Assembly (NCBI RefSeq): GCF_011745365.1
Contig: NW_024468911.1
Location: 3,032,759 to 3,096,758 of the forward strand
DNA: 64,000 nt
DNA from: Cryphonectria parasitica EP155
Lineage: Eukaryota; Ascomycota; Sordariomycetes; Diaporthales; Cryphonectriaceae
Direction: 5' to 3'
In this document: positions 35,533 to 45,771 of the stretch, one piece after another
How the letters are laid out: each line of letters starts with the position of its first letter
Numbering within the stretch: position 1 is the stretch's first letter
Program-made: the position numbers and the translations under genes
The notes under the pieces: model-generated
Databases searched by the model: none
What the model was told of the DNA's origin: nothing
The model's input: the letters and a program-made list of their open reading frames with translations, nothing else

Positions 35533-38500
35533 CTACCGCCTGACGCTACTTCCAACGCTGCTGAGGGTGTCAGAGATCCGACTGCCGACACCGCCCAACC
35601 ACTTTGGTATCTTCAAGCTGAGACGAACACGGCCCTCGACGATTATATTGATCATGTTGATGATGGCAAAGATGCCTGAGCCGAGGGCACGAAAAGCTGC
35701 CAAGACAGCGACACTCCACAGGATGAAAGCGAGGTAGATGTTGTTACCGACCTCTCCGGTGCCATAGATCTCGCTAACCGACATGGCCAGGATGCCGTTC
35801 GCAATCATCCAGGTGCTCACCATCCATGTCCTCACGGACTTGTAGTAGTCCTCTTGTAGCTGGTTCTCGGAAACAGGCGAGCTGGGGACTTCGACACGAT
35901 CACGGAGGTTACGCAGAGCCTCGTCGTACCCGGAGTCAATGTCGAGCTGCTCGGAGGGCATCTCAAGCTCGACGGTAGAGCCCTTTCCGACGGCACCTCC
36001 CAGATCGGTCTTCATAACATTGTCTCCCTTCGTCCCCCATGTGACATCGTGCGTATTGCAGAATGCATAGACTTGAAGTGTGCAAATGTACGAGGGCAGC
36101 ATAATAAAATACTGTAGAAGAGAGGTGAACATGTGCCATGGCTCAAAGTACAGGAACGACATGAAAAAGTAGAGGCCGAATGTCGAGAGCACCGATAGGA
36201 TCATGTTGGTCATGATGGAGTTGTCGAAATCAATGCCGTTGCTCTTTCGTATCTCGTAGACGACGATGTAGATGCTTGCGAACATCGTGTAAACCATGAT
36301 GATGGCGTAGGTGACCATAGATCCTAGATACAGCTTTCTGGCACCCTGCGGTCGATTTCCTAGCGACAGGATGAACTGAGTGCAGATGAGCAACACCAGG
36401 GTGTATTTGAGGAGGTAGAAGATGTATTTGCCGAAGTTGTGTGGAAACGGGTCCACCGTCGGATCAGCAATGCCGCCGGCCACGAAGTAGAAGGTCAGGA
36501 AGAAGTTGGCGAGCGAGAAGTATGTGAAGAGGAGCTGGATGAACTGGTAGAAAGACTCGATGAGGAGTAATGCCTTGCGCGCAACGGTGTGGTCTGTTGC
36601 CAAAAGCTGCTTGAAATGAACAAGCGAGTACACTGCTGCGAAAAATGCACCGTTCAACCATCTGCGGCGCTGCGAGACGAACTCGGGTACAGTATCTGTC
36701 ACATCCCCATTAGTATCAAGTCTGCGAGATTCGGTCCCGCTAGAGAGCAAAGTTCAGACTTACCAGGCACATCGGTTTCGCCAGTGCAGTTCTTCACATA
36801 CTTGAGAACCCAGCTCTCGCCGCGTTTAGCCACGAGTTCCCAGCAGAGGATTCGATCCTCAGCCAGATACATGTTCGCAGTAAAGACGTCGGCATGCTGT
36901 CCGTGTAGAACTTCACCCTTGAAGTACTGGCTGAGAGGGCCGTGGCCAGTCTCATCGTTGAGTAGGGCATGGTACCGATACGCACTGAGAGCGCCCGGCA
37001 ATACGGTAATGTATCCGAATACACTCTCCAGGGGCTTGTCCAAGATGTTCGACATCTTGTATTCGAAGTTTTGTGAGGCCACAAGGGGGTTCAGGAGACT
37101 AGAGCCCCATTTTCCTTTCATCGCTCTGATCTCGCCGCAGGCTCCAGCAACGTTGGAATCGGTGTCAAAGGCCTTCCAGAGGTGATACAGCGAGTTGCTG
37201 CCAGGCTTAGTGCCAACATCAAGAAGGATACACACGTTCGGGTTCAAGGCCTTGCCGAAGGCATTGAAGCACCAGCGATGCGAGTTGAGCTTCTTTGCGT
37301 TCTTCTCTTTGAGGCAGAAGATCATCTGACAGGGGACAATACCCTTCTCGGCTCCCTTGAACTTCAGGTCGGAGTCGAGTGAGACCTGGGTGGTGTACTC
37401 GTACACATGGGCCTGGACGGCCCTCTGGTTGACGTAGTTCTTGGCGATACCATGCTGGTAGACGCCCATGGCGGACAGGGCGTCGAGCGTTCGCGGGTGG
37501 ATATTTTCTCGACCGTCGGAGATAATTGAGACGACGATCTTCTGCCAGCCGTTCTCGCCCCAGGTCCTCGACTTGGTGCGGCTGCAGAAGTGGGCGATGT
37601 TCTTCATGACCGCGTGCATCGTTCTTGTAAAGCCGATCTCGTCCTCGTTGTACATGGTGACACAGATGAACAGCTCGGTCTCGCGTGTAGTCCTTCCGAT
37701 GTTCTGGCGGAGCTTGTATCCCTTGTCGACGAAATCGTCGGGGTCGCAGGTGACGGCCGTATACCGCATATGGGTGAACTCGATCTCGTCTCGTCTTGGC
37801 AAGAAGCTGTACAGAATGGTGGGGATCTTGCACTCCAGTACAAGCTCGCCGTTGATGAGCTGAACTTCCTTCCGGCTCATCTGCGGAGCCCGCGCTCCCC
37901 TGCGCTCCTGTCTACCCGCCGGGGCTGGGCCGTAGTGCGCAAACTTCTCATTGAATGGGGTCTCGAGCTCATCCTCGTTCAGTGTCTCCTGGGACTGAGA
38001 CAAGTAAGACTCGCGCCTCCTCTTGTCGCCCAAGTCAGGGGACTCAGGGCCGCTGCTGAAGAAGTCCTGGTCAACTTCAGTACCGAGCGGGATGGAGACC
38101 GTTGCATCGTCGGCGAAAGAGCCTCGAGCTGAATCAGAGAACAGAGGCTTGGGAGGCAGAGGACGCCTGGGGCTGCCCCCATATCTAGATGAGGGGCTTC
38201 CGGGCCGGGGACTGCCATTGAGATCAGCCGGCTCGTATGTCGGGGAGACTGGAGACATCCTATCGTAGGTAGACCGAGTGGGGCTATAAGACCCGTGACT
38301 GCCGTCGTCGTCGTTGCGTCGAAATGGCACGTAGGTGGAGTCAGGCGGCGGCATGCTGGGGGGGTCAACGATCGAGGCGTGATGGGAGTGTGTGGAAAAG
38401 ACCGAAGGCTGGTATGAGCCTCGCGCTTGATGGCTACTAGAAACGTTTGTGTGTGAGCTTCTGCTATAGGCTGCTGGTAAAGACACCGGAAGAGCACGAG

Positions 38501-39083
38501 GCTCGCTGTTGGACTTCCTCAGCGATTCTCTGCGGGGGGAGATGCCCTCTGGAATGACGGGCAGTGTCGATAGGATCTCTTCTTGCCAGACGTGGTCGGG
38601 CTTGGTCTTCTTCTGCAGCTTGACTGTTGAGGCCCTCGCGGGCTTCTTGCTCCTTGTGCCGCGCTCAGCAGCAGCAGCAGTAGCAACTGGCCTACGCCGC
38701 GGTAATGACTCCATGGCGTGGTCCTCAAGCACAAATTTGACAGTGGGACCTGTAGTCTTCTTGGGTGGACTGGAAGCGATACCCTGACCCATGACCTCCT
38801 CCTGCTGCACCTTGTGGGGGGGGGCGGCGAGATGCTCCGTAGTACGACTGCTTGCCTTGGGGGAGCGCTTGATCCCCGCTGCTGGTAAAGAAAGAGGGGC
38901 TGGACGAAGAAGCTGTTGCGATACATACGGTCGAGTTGGTGACATATCCTCATCCATGGACGTTAGCAACCTGACAGCGGCTGCGGTATTGCCCTGACCG
39001 AGGCCCAGATCTTCTTGGTCGTCGTCGCCGTAGTACGAGTGACCATAGTCTGGAGGCCGCGACGGGGTGGTGGGACGATCCAT
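35533..39083 (-). CDS. Class I chitin synthase
   Basis: Plasma-membrane [19 protein letters not shown] (GT2) that polymerises UDP-GlcNAc into chitin. Exons 39083-36764 and 36695-35533 give 1160 residues. About 400 disordered Ser/Pro/Arg-rich residues precede the chitin synthase N-domain, which starts near [16 protein letters not shown]. Catalytic motifs are [43 protein letters not shown] (about 745) and, just after the intron, SQRRRW. About seven hydrophobic segments follow. The wording around [14 protein letters not shown] and [12 protein letters not shown] points to class I (Aspergillus ChsC, Neurospora CHS-3) rather than II or III. Family members known to me are roughly 900 residues, so the N terminus is long; downstream methionines in frame could be the true start. 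The 68-nt intron splits VP|DTVPEF. Confidence 0.94.
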
Positions 39084-41064
39084 ATTGACCAGCTGGGGGT
39101 TAAAGTAAAGTAAGTACTGGGTGACTCTGGAATGTTTGACGGGTGAAAAATGAAGGTTTCCCAGGTGACGAGCGCTGGACCTCGACCTGGTTGGATATTC
39201 ACAAACGCAAGCAGGTAGAGGTGGATGGATGAATGAGAGAAAGATGAACGAATGTAGCTTTGCTTGGTGTGTGCTGCTTGATGGGAAGAGGGGTGTCCCT
39301 GGTGAATAATCGAGAGGTTGGGAATGAAACTCTCAATTGGCCTCCCAGAGTAGCCTGGAGGGAAAGAAAGGGCTGGCTTAGTGCTGTTGAACAGACCTTC
39401 CCAGATCGAAATCAGGAACAGGATCAAAGAAACAGAACCAGGCACAGGGTCGACAACAGCAACGGCGGACGGCACATGGGAGAATGCACGTCAAAGTATA
39501 GGCTGGAGTGTGGATACATTACTCCCAAGACGTGCTTTGCGCCTTGGGCCAGGCCGTAGTGAAGGGGGCCTTCGAGAGAGAGGATGTTCTGGTGTTTGGG
39601 CGGTTAGAACGAGGTATCCACAGCAACGCGCCGATAAGATAAGCATTTTTGGGTGGCTGGCATGACGCACCCCAGCCCACTTCAATCCCATCCTGGCACG
39701 CCTCACCCATCAACAGCCAATCACCGTCATTTCTGCAGTGGGACTTCCCCCGGCCGACGACCTTATAATATGGGGACCCTAGGCGCCTCATCCACATTGT
39801 ATTGGAAAATGGGAGGCTGGAGGAAACTAAACAAAGACCTGGGGAATTTAGTGGCTCTGGGACCCTTCAACGACGCGTCGGGTACGTCGTCGTGGATTGA
39901 AGCCACGAGCCTACAGCACGGCCCTTCGTTTTCGTTGTCTTGGGAGATCTGTGAATGAACGATGGATATGTAACTATGTAATTGTGTTGCAACTCAAGGG
40001 CCGACGACAAGTCTTCTCAAGAACTTCTCGGACTAGCCTTGGGCTGACAACAGAATAGCTCCTGGCCTAGGAGCCTTCCGAGTCTTACCACACAGTACTG
40101 CTTCAAGAAGGCTGGACCCCAAGCGAGTTTCTGTCAATTCGTAAAGCCTCATCACGCTAATAGCTGCATGGCCATCTTTGAACGATGTTGCCCTTGTTGG
40201 TGGACTTTGGAGGCGGGCTCTACAGGTGGGGCGGGATCCATACTATGTATAATACAGTGGCAGTGAAGGAGGCTTGTCGCGCGCCTCATAACCCCGAAAG
40301 AAAAAGAAGAATGGAAAAAGAAAATAATGAAAACTAGAGTCAATTAATGTTCCTCGCATCCGAGGGTCCCGGCCGCTCAACGCAATAGAAACGAATCAAA
40401 AATAACTACGACCTAGGCCCTGACCTATGGCGTAATCTCAGACACGACTTGCCCCGCCGCAGTCGAGTCTGCCTCCCACCTGTGTTTTTCTCAATTTGAA
40501 GAAACCAGCTGGAGCACGGAAACCTCATCAAGACGGCATTTATCCTCGAGCGGACTTGAACATGGAACATTCGAGAGTTCACAGGGTCCTAAAGAAGACC
40601 AATTGACCAGGAGCCGTTGAGAGCCCAGACGCCATCTTTACATCATCGAGCCGAGTTGCCATGGTCCGTTGCCCAGAAGCAAGTCCAAATCCATTGTCTC
40701 ACCCTGACACGCAGTAAGCCCACTTGCACGGCTCGCGCGGAACGAGCTGTTTGTGGCTGATCGCGGACAGTCGGGGCTCGTAGCTGCAGCTGAAGACCGG
40801 CGCTGACTGAGTAATTCTCGGGTTTTTCCTACTTTCCTTCTCTTTCTTCTGGATTGATATCAATATCCCTCATGCAAGCACTCGTTACATTGGTAGAAGT
40901 CACTTTGGTGCAAGTGTAGAAGCCAGAACGGCATCCCTTTGGGAAAACTTGAAAGCTCGGACGGATACGAACCCAAGATAAAATGAAATTGGCAATGCCT
41001 CGAGCCATGAGGCAATGATTGGTATTGAATATGTAGTTCTGCTCCACGACAATGGTCTGCTCCA
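39084..41064. other. Promoter region of chitin synthase, no other gene seen
   Basis: About 2 kb. The left part is upstream of the chitin synthase and the right part is 3' of the ABC gene, which is also on the minus strand. A perfect 10-bp palindrome CGACGCGTCG at 39871-39880 contains an ACGCGT box. A TATA-like TTATAATAT lies near 39763. Open frames here overlap in several phases and have no domains. Confidence 0.5.
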
Positions 41065-43059
41065 TCAGATAGCCCAAATCTCGTGCCACCTTCTAGAGTC
41101 CGTCCTCAACGGACCATCAAGGCGACCGAATCGTGCAGGCATCTCAGAGTTCGCCTCAGGCAGACACAACCACTCTCGCACGGCGTCAGGCACTTCCTCT
41201 TTGATATGGCTGATGCAAATCAGGGCCTGCTGGTCTGATAAACCAGTCACCTTGACGTTGCCAGCCCTGGCCTGCTCGCTATCAACAACCACAGTTTCCG
41301 TCGTGGTGTTGGAGCCTCCGCCGCTGGTGACCTCTCCCGTGCTCGTTGCATATGTTTTAGCCTCGCCCTCAGCGAGGAAAAGCATGCACTTGTCCCTGAC
41401 GGCCTCGTCCATGCCGCTGAAGGCCTCGTCTAGAACGACGACGTCCGGGTTCTTGATCATAGACCGAATGAAGAGCAGAACCCGCTGTGCGCTGAAGGAA
41501 AGCTCGCCAAAGATGTAGCTGCTCGCCCAAGACAGACCAGATGGCACCTCCCTGTTGTGAGAGGGGTTCAGCTCTGGTTCGAACCAGTGCAGACACGCGT
41601 CAACCTTGGCGCGGGCCTCGTCACTCAATTTTGGTTTCAGCAAGAACGTGTCGGCCCAGGCATTCTCGATGACCTGCCGGATGGTCAGGCTTCGGGGCAT
41701 GTGCTGGTGTACCTCTGGGCTGGAGTGCCCTATCCGGGACTGGATGTCCCAGAAGGTGAGCGGCAGCTGTCCAGAACCGGGCTCCGGCAGTCGACTGCGG
41801 CCAAATAGCTTGATCGGTAGAGAGTATGTTTGAGGGTGGTCTGAGCAGAGAAGCGATACGATGGTCGTCTTCCCAGAGCCGTTGGGCCCGAAGACACCCC
41901 ACCGCTCTCCTCTCCTCACTGTCCACGACAGTCCCTTGACAGGCTGTCCGCCCTTCTCTTCCGTCCAGTTGCCCAGTGCGACCTTGTTGCCATATCGCAC
42001 CTGACAACCCTCCATCTCAACCATAGGCTCTCCCAGCGACTTGGGCCTCAGCTCGTGCTCTGGCCTAGGCACAGTCGCGCCAGCAAATGTCTCTCCTTCC
42101 TCGCCTAAGCCGGCCCCTCTGATCCCGCCCTCTGTCAATACCCTCCCCATCTCTCTGAATGCTCTCACGGGCATCGCCTCATCTTCCGCCAGCGCGCCCT
42201 TCCTGACACCCGTCAGGTACTTCCTCAACCCCTCCATAACGACCTCCCTCTCTCCCATTGCTCCCACCTGGCAATCATTCCGCAGATACACCAGATGCGT
42301 GACCCACTCCGGTAGGGGATCCTGTGGCCTGGCGCTGAGCACCAGCCTCGGCGCTGCCTTCTCAGCCATGCCCTTCAGTAGCGGACTGATCGAAGCCACG
42401 GTAGGCGGGTCGAGGCCCATAAAGGGCTCATCCAGAAGAAGCACCTCGGGGCTCGTCAGCAATGCGCGCGCGATGCGAGCCCTCCGGCCCTGTCCGTTGG
42501 AGAGAAACGCCACTGGCAGGTCGAGAAGGGGCCGCAGCCGCAGGTCTGTCACGACACGGTCCATGAGGCCCGCGCTGATGCCGTCGTCCTCGCCGGGAAG
42601 GTGGAAGGGGTTCAGCTGCGTGTTGCCGAGGAGGAAGTCTCTGAGGGAGAAGTCGGTGCTCTCGCGCCGGGACTCATATCTTGCGGACAGGTATGCAGAT
42701 GTTGCCGGGCCCAGTCCGCCGCCAGAGCGCTCTGCGTCGAAGCCCACATATTGGATTGCCTTGTTTGCGGCCTTGAGACGGTGGGGGACGTCGTCTGTAG
42801 CCAGGTAAGGGTAGGTTCGTGCTGTAGGAGGGATGCAGAGGTGCTGGCCCCTCAAGACCTGAAGAAAGGTCGTCTTTCCTGAGAGGGACGGGCCAACCAC
42901 ACACCAGCGGTCTCTGGACTTGGTGTCTGACGGGAGCTCAAAGGTAAGGTCTGAGAAGAAAGGCGGGTTGGGGTGTGCTAGCTGCGCCGAAGGGTGGTGC
43001 CGGTAAAACGTGCCATTGCTGATGCGTACTATTGGCGGACGCACTGGAATAGGCTTCAT
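41065..43059 (-). CDS. Soluble twin ABC ATPase (YDR061W/ModF-like)
   Basis: Two ABC nucleotide-binding domains in one chain with no transmembrane segment, so not a transporter by itself. The best match I recall is yeast YDR061W, of unknown function, and bacterial ModF-like proteins. It is a single exon of 664 residues from MKPIPVRPPIVR; the frame extends 18 codons upstream to another ATG at 43113. Domain 1 has Walker A GPSLSGKTT, signature LSNGQGRRARIARALL and Walker B LLLDEP. Domain 2 has GPNGSGKTT, a degenerate signature LSFSAQRVLLF, and VVVLDEAFSGMD. Both Walker B glutamates are kept. The gene is divergent from UMP1. The physiological role is unknown. Confidence 0.88.
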   Translation of the reverse strand: MKPIPVRPPIVRISNGTFYRHHPSAQLAHPNPPFFSDLTFELPSDTKSRDRWCVVGPSLSGKTTFLQVLRGQHLCIPPTARTYPYLATDDVPHRLKAANKAIQYVGFDAERSGGGLGPATSAYLSARYESRRESTDFSLRDFLLGNTQLNPFHLPGEDDGISAGLMDRVVTDLRLRPLLDLPVAFLSNGQGRRARIARALLTSPEVLLLDEPFMGLDPPTVASISPLLKGMAEKAAPRLVLSARPQDPLPEWVTHLVYLRNDCQVGAMGEREVVMEGLRKYLTGVRKGALAEDEAMPVRAFREMGRVLTEGGIRGAGLGEEGETFAGATVPRPEHELRPKSLGEPMVEMEGCQVRYGNKVALGNWTEEKGGQPVKGLSWTVRRGERWGVFGPNGSGKTTIVSLLCSDHPQTYSLPIKLFGRSRLPEPGSGQLPLTFWDIQSRIGHSSPEVHQHMPRSLTIRQVIENAWADTFLLKPKLSDEARAKVDACLHWFEPELNPSHNREVPSGLSWASSYIFGELSFSAQRVLLFIRSMIKNPDVVVLDEAFSGMDEAVRDKCMLFLAEGEAKTYATSTGEVTSGGGSNTTTETVVVDSEQARAGNVKVTGLSDQQALICISHIKEEVPDAVREWLCLPEANSEMPARFGRLDGPLRTDSRRWHEIWAI

Positions 43060-43549
43060 GATAGCTGGGGGCTTTGAAGATTCAAAGCCATGTCCATTTA
43101 CAATAAAAATCAAAACTGGATTGGTTGACTACTCTGGTGGTTAGTTGCTCAATTTAGGCGTGAGGAAGTTACTCATTTACTGTGTCTGTACTACTACGTG
43201 ACTTAGTATGTGGGCGGTCATAACACCGGGGATAAGACACAACCACCCCCCACCTGTAATGTATCAAAGGCAGGCAAGCCCTGGTCCGTGCCCAGCGCGC
43301 CCAGGTAGCATTACATCCACGCAGCTCTTGGCAGCCTGCGGCTCGACCTGTTGCTAAGCTTCCACACAAGACAAGACAGACGACATCCACCTTCCCGACC
43401 TTCCACGACCCCCAGACCAAAGAAACTCTCTCCATCAAACCCCTTTCGCTCTTGTTTAAAGTACGAATACAGACCCACGGAGGAGTCGATACCAAATCAA
43501 ACAAGACTTCTCACCTCCCCAAAACGACATCCACCCCAAGCCGCCCAAG
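43060..43549. other. Divergent promoter region of ABC ATPase and UMP1
   Basis: A 490-bp stretch holding both promoters and the UMP1 5' UTR, which is rich in C, A and CCC runs just before the ATG. No motif is recognised with confidence. Confidence 0.5.
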
Positions 43550-44116
43550 ATGGTAAGCCGCACCCTTCCAATCCAACCCAACCTACTTACCCTCCTCCTC
43601 CTCCTCCTCCTCCTCCTCCTCCTCCTCCTCCAAACGCTAACCTGACCACCTCAGTCTCTCCGCATCGTCCCCGCCGACGCGCACGCCTCCACCTACTCCC
43701 ACATCCGCCCCTCCGCCCATGGCGCCCCTTCCGCCCCAGGCCTCCACGACACCCTCCGCGCCGGCGTGGGCCCAGACCCCTTCGCCCAGACCTACAACTC
43801 CACGGCCCCCAGCTCCGCCCACCCCCTTGAGACGCGCCTCAAGCAGTGGGAGACCACACAGGAGAGTCTGCGCATGGAGTCCCTCCGGCGGACGTTTGGC
43901 ATCGCGGAGCCCATCCGCCGCGGCATGGAGCTCAAGATCACCCGGGAGGGCCAGTGGCGGCCGCTGGCCCTGGGCGGGGGCGCCGCCGGGAGCGTGCACG
44001 AGGATATACTCAAGGGGCGCGAGGCCACCGTCGACTGGGAGGATGTGTTCTCCGGTGAGGACCAGAGGGGTGTTGTTGGCGTGCACGAGGAGATGGAGAG
44101 AAAATTGAAGATCTGA
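43550..44116 (+). CDS. UMP1: Proteasome maturation factor UMP1
   Basis: Chaperone that is trapped in the nascent 20S proteasome and becomes its first substrate. Exons 43550-43552 and 43655-44116 give 154 residues (yeast 148). The family core is obvious: LRIVPADAH near the start, LETRLKQWETTQESLRMESL, FGIAEPIRRGMELKI, SVHEDILKGREATVDWEDVF and a C-terminal ERKLKI. The first exon contains only the ATG: the intron begins at the next base (GTAAGC), is 102 nt long, contains a CCT repeat, and ends CCTCAG. This is required because exon 2 has no methionine before the conserved start SLRIVP. The gene is convergent with the UBL3-like gene. Confidence 0.94.
43591..43631. repeat. CCT trinucleotide microsatellite in UMP1 intron
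   Basis: About thirteen CCT units fill the middle of the UMP1 intron, upstream of a CTAAC branch-site-like sequence near 43637. The repeat supplies a long pyrimidine tract. Confidence 0.95.
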
Positions 44117-44987
44117 GGCACGAGTTGTGAGTGCGATCCTGATGGTGTGTGTCGGAGAAAAGGAGAGTGAGCCTCTACGGTCGCGAAGGGAGGTATTTCA
44201 GAAAGCGAGTCTGTTCATCTCTATAGCTGACGGCAAGGAGGCTCTGTACGACTACGACTACGGTGCATAGATGAATATCAGCATAGACACCACAGAGAGT
44301 GGAGGCCAAGTGGCAACGCACCACAGTCACCTTGTGGCGGGCACCATTCTCTGGTTGGCACTGCAAATAACGAATGACCACAAAGACCATAAACTGAGTA
44401 TATGAACTTCCAAGGATTGAATTCCTACCCACAATATGGACATGTGTGCTCCACTCGTCTGCGTACTGCTGTCGACAGTGGAAGAGATAGCAATGGACCC
44501 AGCAAAACCCCCAAGATTACCGATAATTTGCGCCAACAATAAAACCCATACCTGCCTCCTAGCCACTACAAAGCAGTAAAGATTGAGCCCTAAACACCAC
44601 GGAGAGCAGCCTCTTCTTCCTTAATGATGCCTCCAACAAGTGACAAAAAAGGAAGAGAAAACAAGGGAGGGGGGGCAAACAAAATGCAATTCGAGGCATG
44701 TAGATAAGTGAAAGAGGGCCGTTCGGATCGTCAAGTGCGTCGATATCGATGAGGTTTAACAGTTCTCAGCTGTGCAGCTCCCAGGAAAGCCGGATCAGAG
44801 TACTGTGGTCGATGCCCCTCAAGACTCCCGGTTTCTAGGTAAGTAGCGCGGCACTGTTCAAGCTTTCCATGCTGCACGCACCCGTTCGAGTCTTGGTGAG
44901 AAGTGTGGTATGTGGGTGGAGGATGAGGGATGCCGGATATCAGACGTGTCTCGGAACAGGCGCCAAAAAGCCTGAGTGCTGATGTTT
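44117..44987. other. Convergent 3' spacer of UMP1 and UBL3-like gene
   Basis: An 871-bp stretch with no supported gene. Minus-strand frames at 44175-44566 show no domain. Confidence 0.55.
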
Positions 44988-45771
44988 TTATAATATAACG
45001 CAGCATCCTGATCCGCCCTCGCTGTTCCTGCCTCCTCCGCTGCTGCTTTTACCTTTGCCGGCCTCGTCCTCCTCCAGCATCTCAGCCGGTTTGACAGACA
45101 TGTGGACAACGTTGGGAGCTTCAGCGCTGAAGCGGTACTCTGTTGTCAAAGAGTAGACTGTTAGCCTCTTCTTCATGCCTCTGGACATAGTCATAATGTG
45201 AACAAAGTTGCGAGAGGATGAACAACTCACTTTTCAGCGGTTCCTTATCGTCGAGCAGTTTCCCAAAGTGAATCAGTCGTATACTGCTCGGGCTGGCTGG
45301 CTTGCCGTCCCATTCCTCGCGCCACTCCCGCAATATCAGCTCCTTGAGCTTGTACACGCTGATGCTGAACGGGTCTTTCTTGCCACTCTCTGTCATCTCG
45401 GGCACGTCGACGTTGCGCTTCGTCAGATATCTGTCATCGATCTTGTACGGATGCCTCGCTCCGGTGGGCAAGAGCAGGGTGATGTTGCATGCGGGCCCGT
45501 CGGCAGGATTGACAGGCGTGATGGGTACTGGTGAGTCGGCAGCACCTATTGACAGCGAGTCGGTCCGCTCCTGGCGATTGGATGACGGCGCGACCTCCTT
45601 GCCCTTGGAGGAGGACGCCTCGGCGTCGTTTGCTTCAGGTGCGTCGTCCTTGGCGGGGACTGAGGGCTGTGGCGAGTCCATCTTCTTCATCTCAACAGCG
45701 TCCTTGTTCTCCGCCGGGCCGCCCTGGCCGCCTTGACCACCGCTCATCACGGTCTGCTCTGTATCGGCCAT
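44988..45771 (-). CDS. UBL3/MUB-like membrane-anchored ubiquitin-fold protein
   Basis: Ubiquitin-like protein attached to membranes by a prenyl group; human UBL3 sorts proteins into small extracellular vesicles. Exons 45771-45231 and 45139-44988 give 230 residues. An acidic/Ser-rich N terminus of about 95 residues precedes the fold, which begins NITLLLPTGARHPYKIDD and includes LKELILREWREEWDGKPASP and IRLIHFGKLLDDKEPLK. After the 91-nt intron come VVHMSVKP and the C terminus CCVIL, the same last five residues as human UBL3: a CaaX box ending in Leu (geranylgeranylation) with a second Cys that could be palmitoylated. There is no C-terminal Gly-Gly, so it is not a conjugating modifier. The fungal role is not known to me. 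Confidence 0.88.

Noticed and set aside
42041..42808. A 255-codon plus-strand frame within the ABC ATPase gene.
   Set aside because: Antisense to conserved Walker and signature motifs of the real gene and has no family resemblance.
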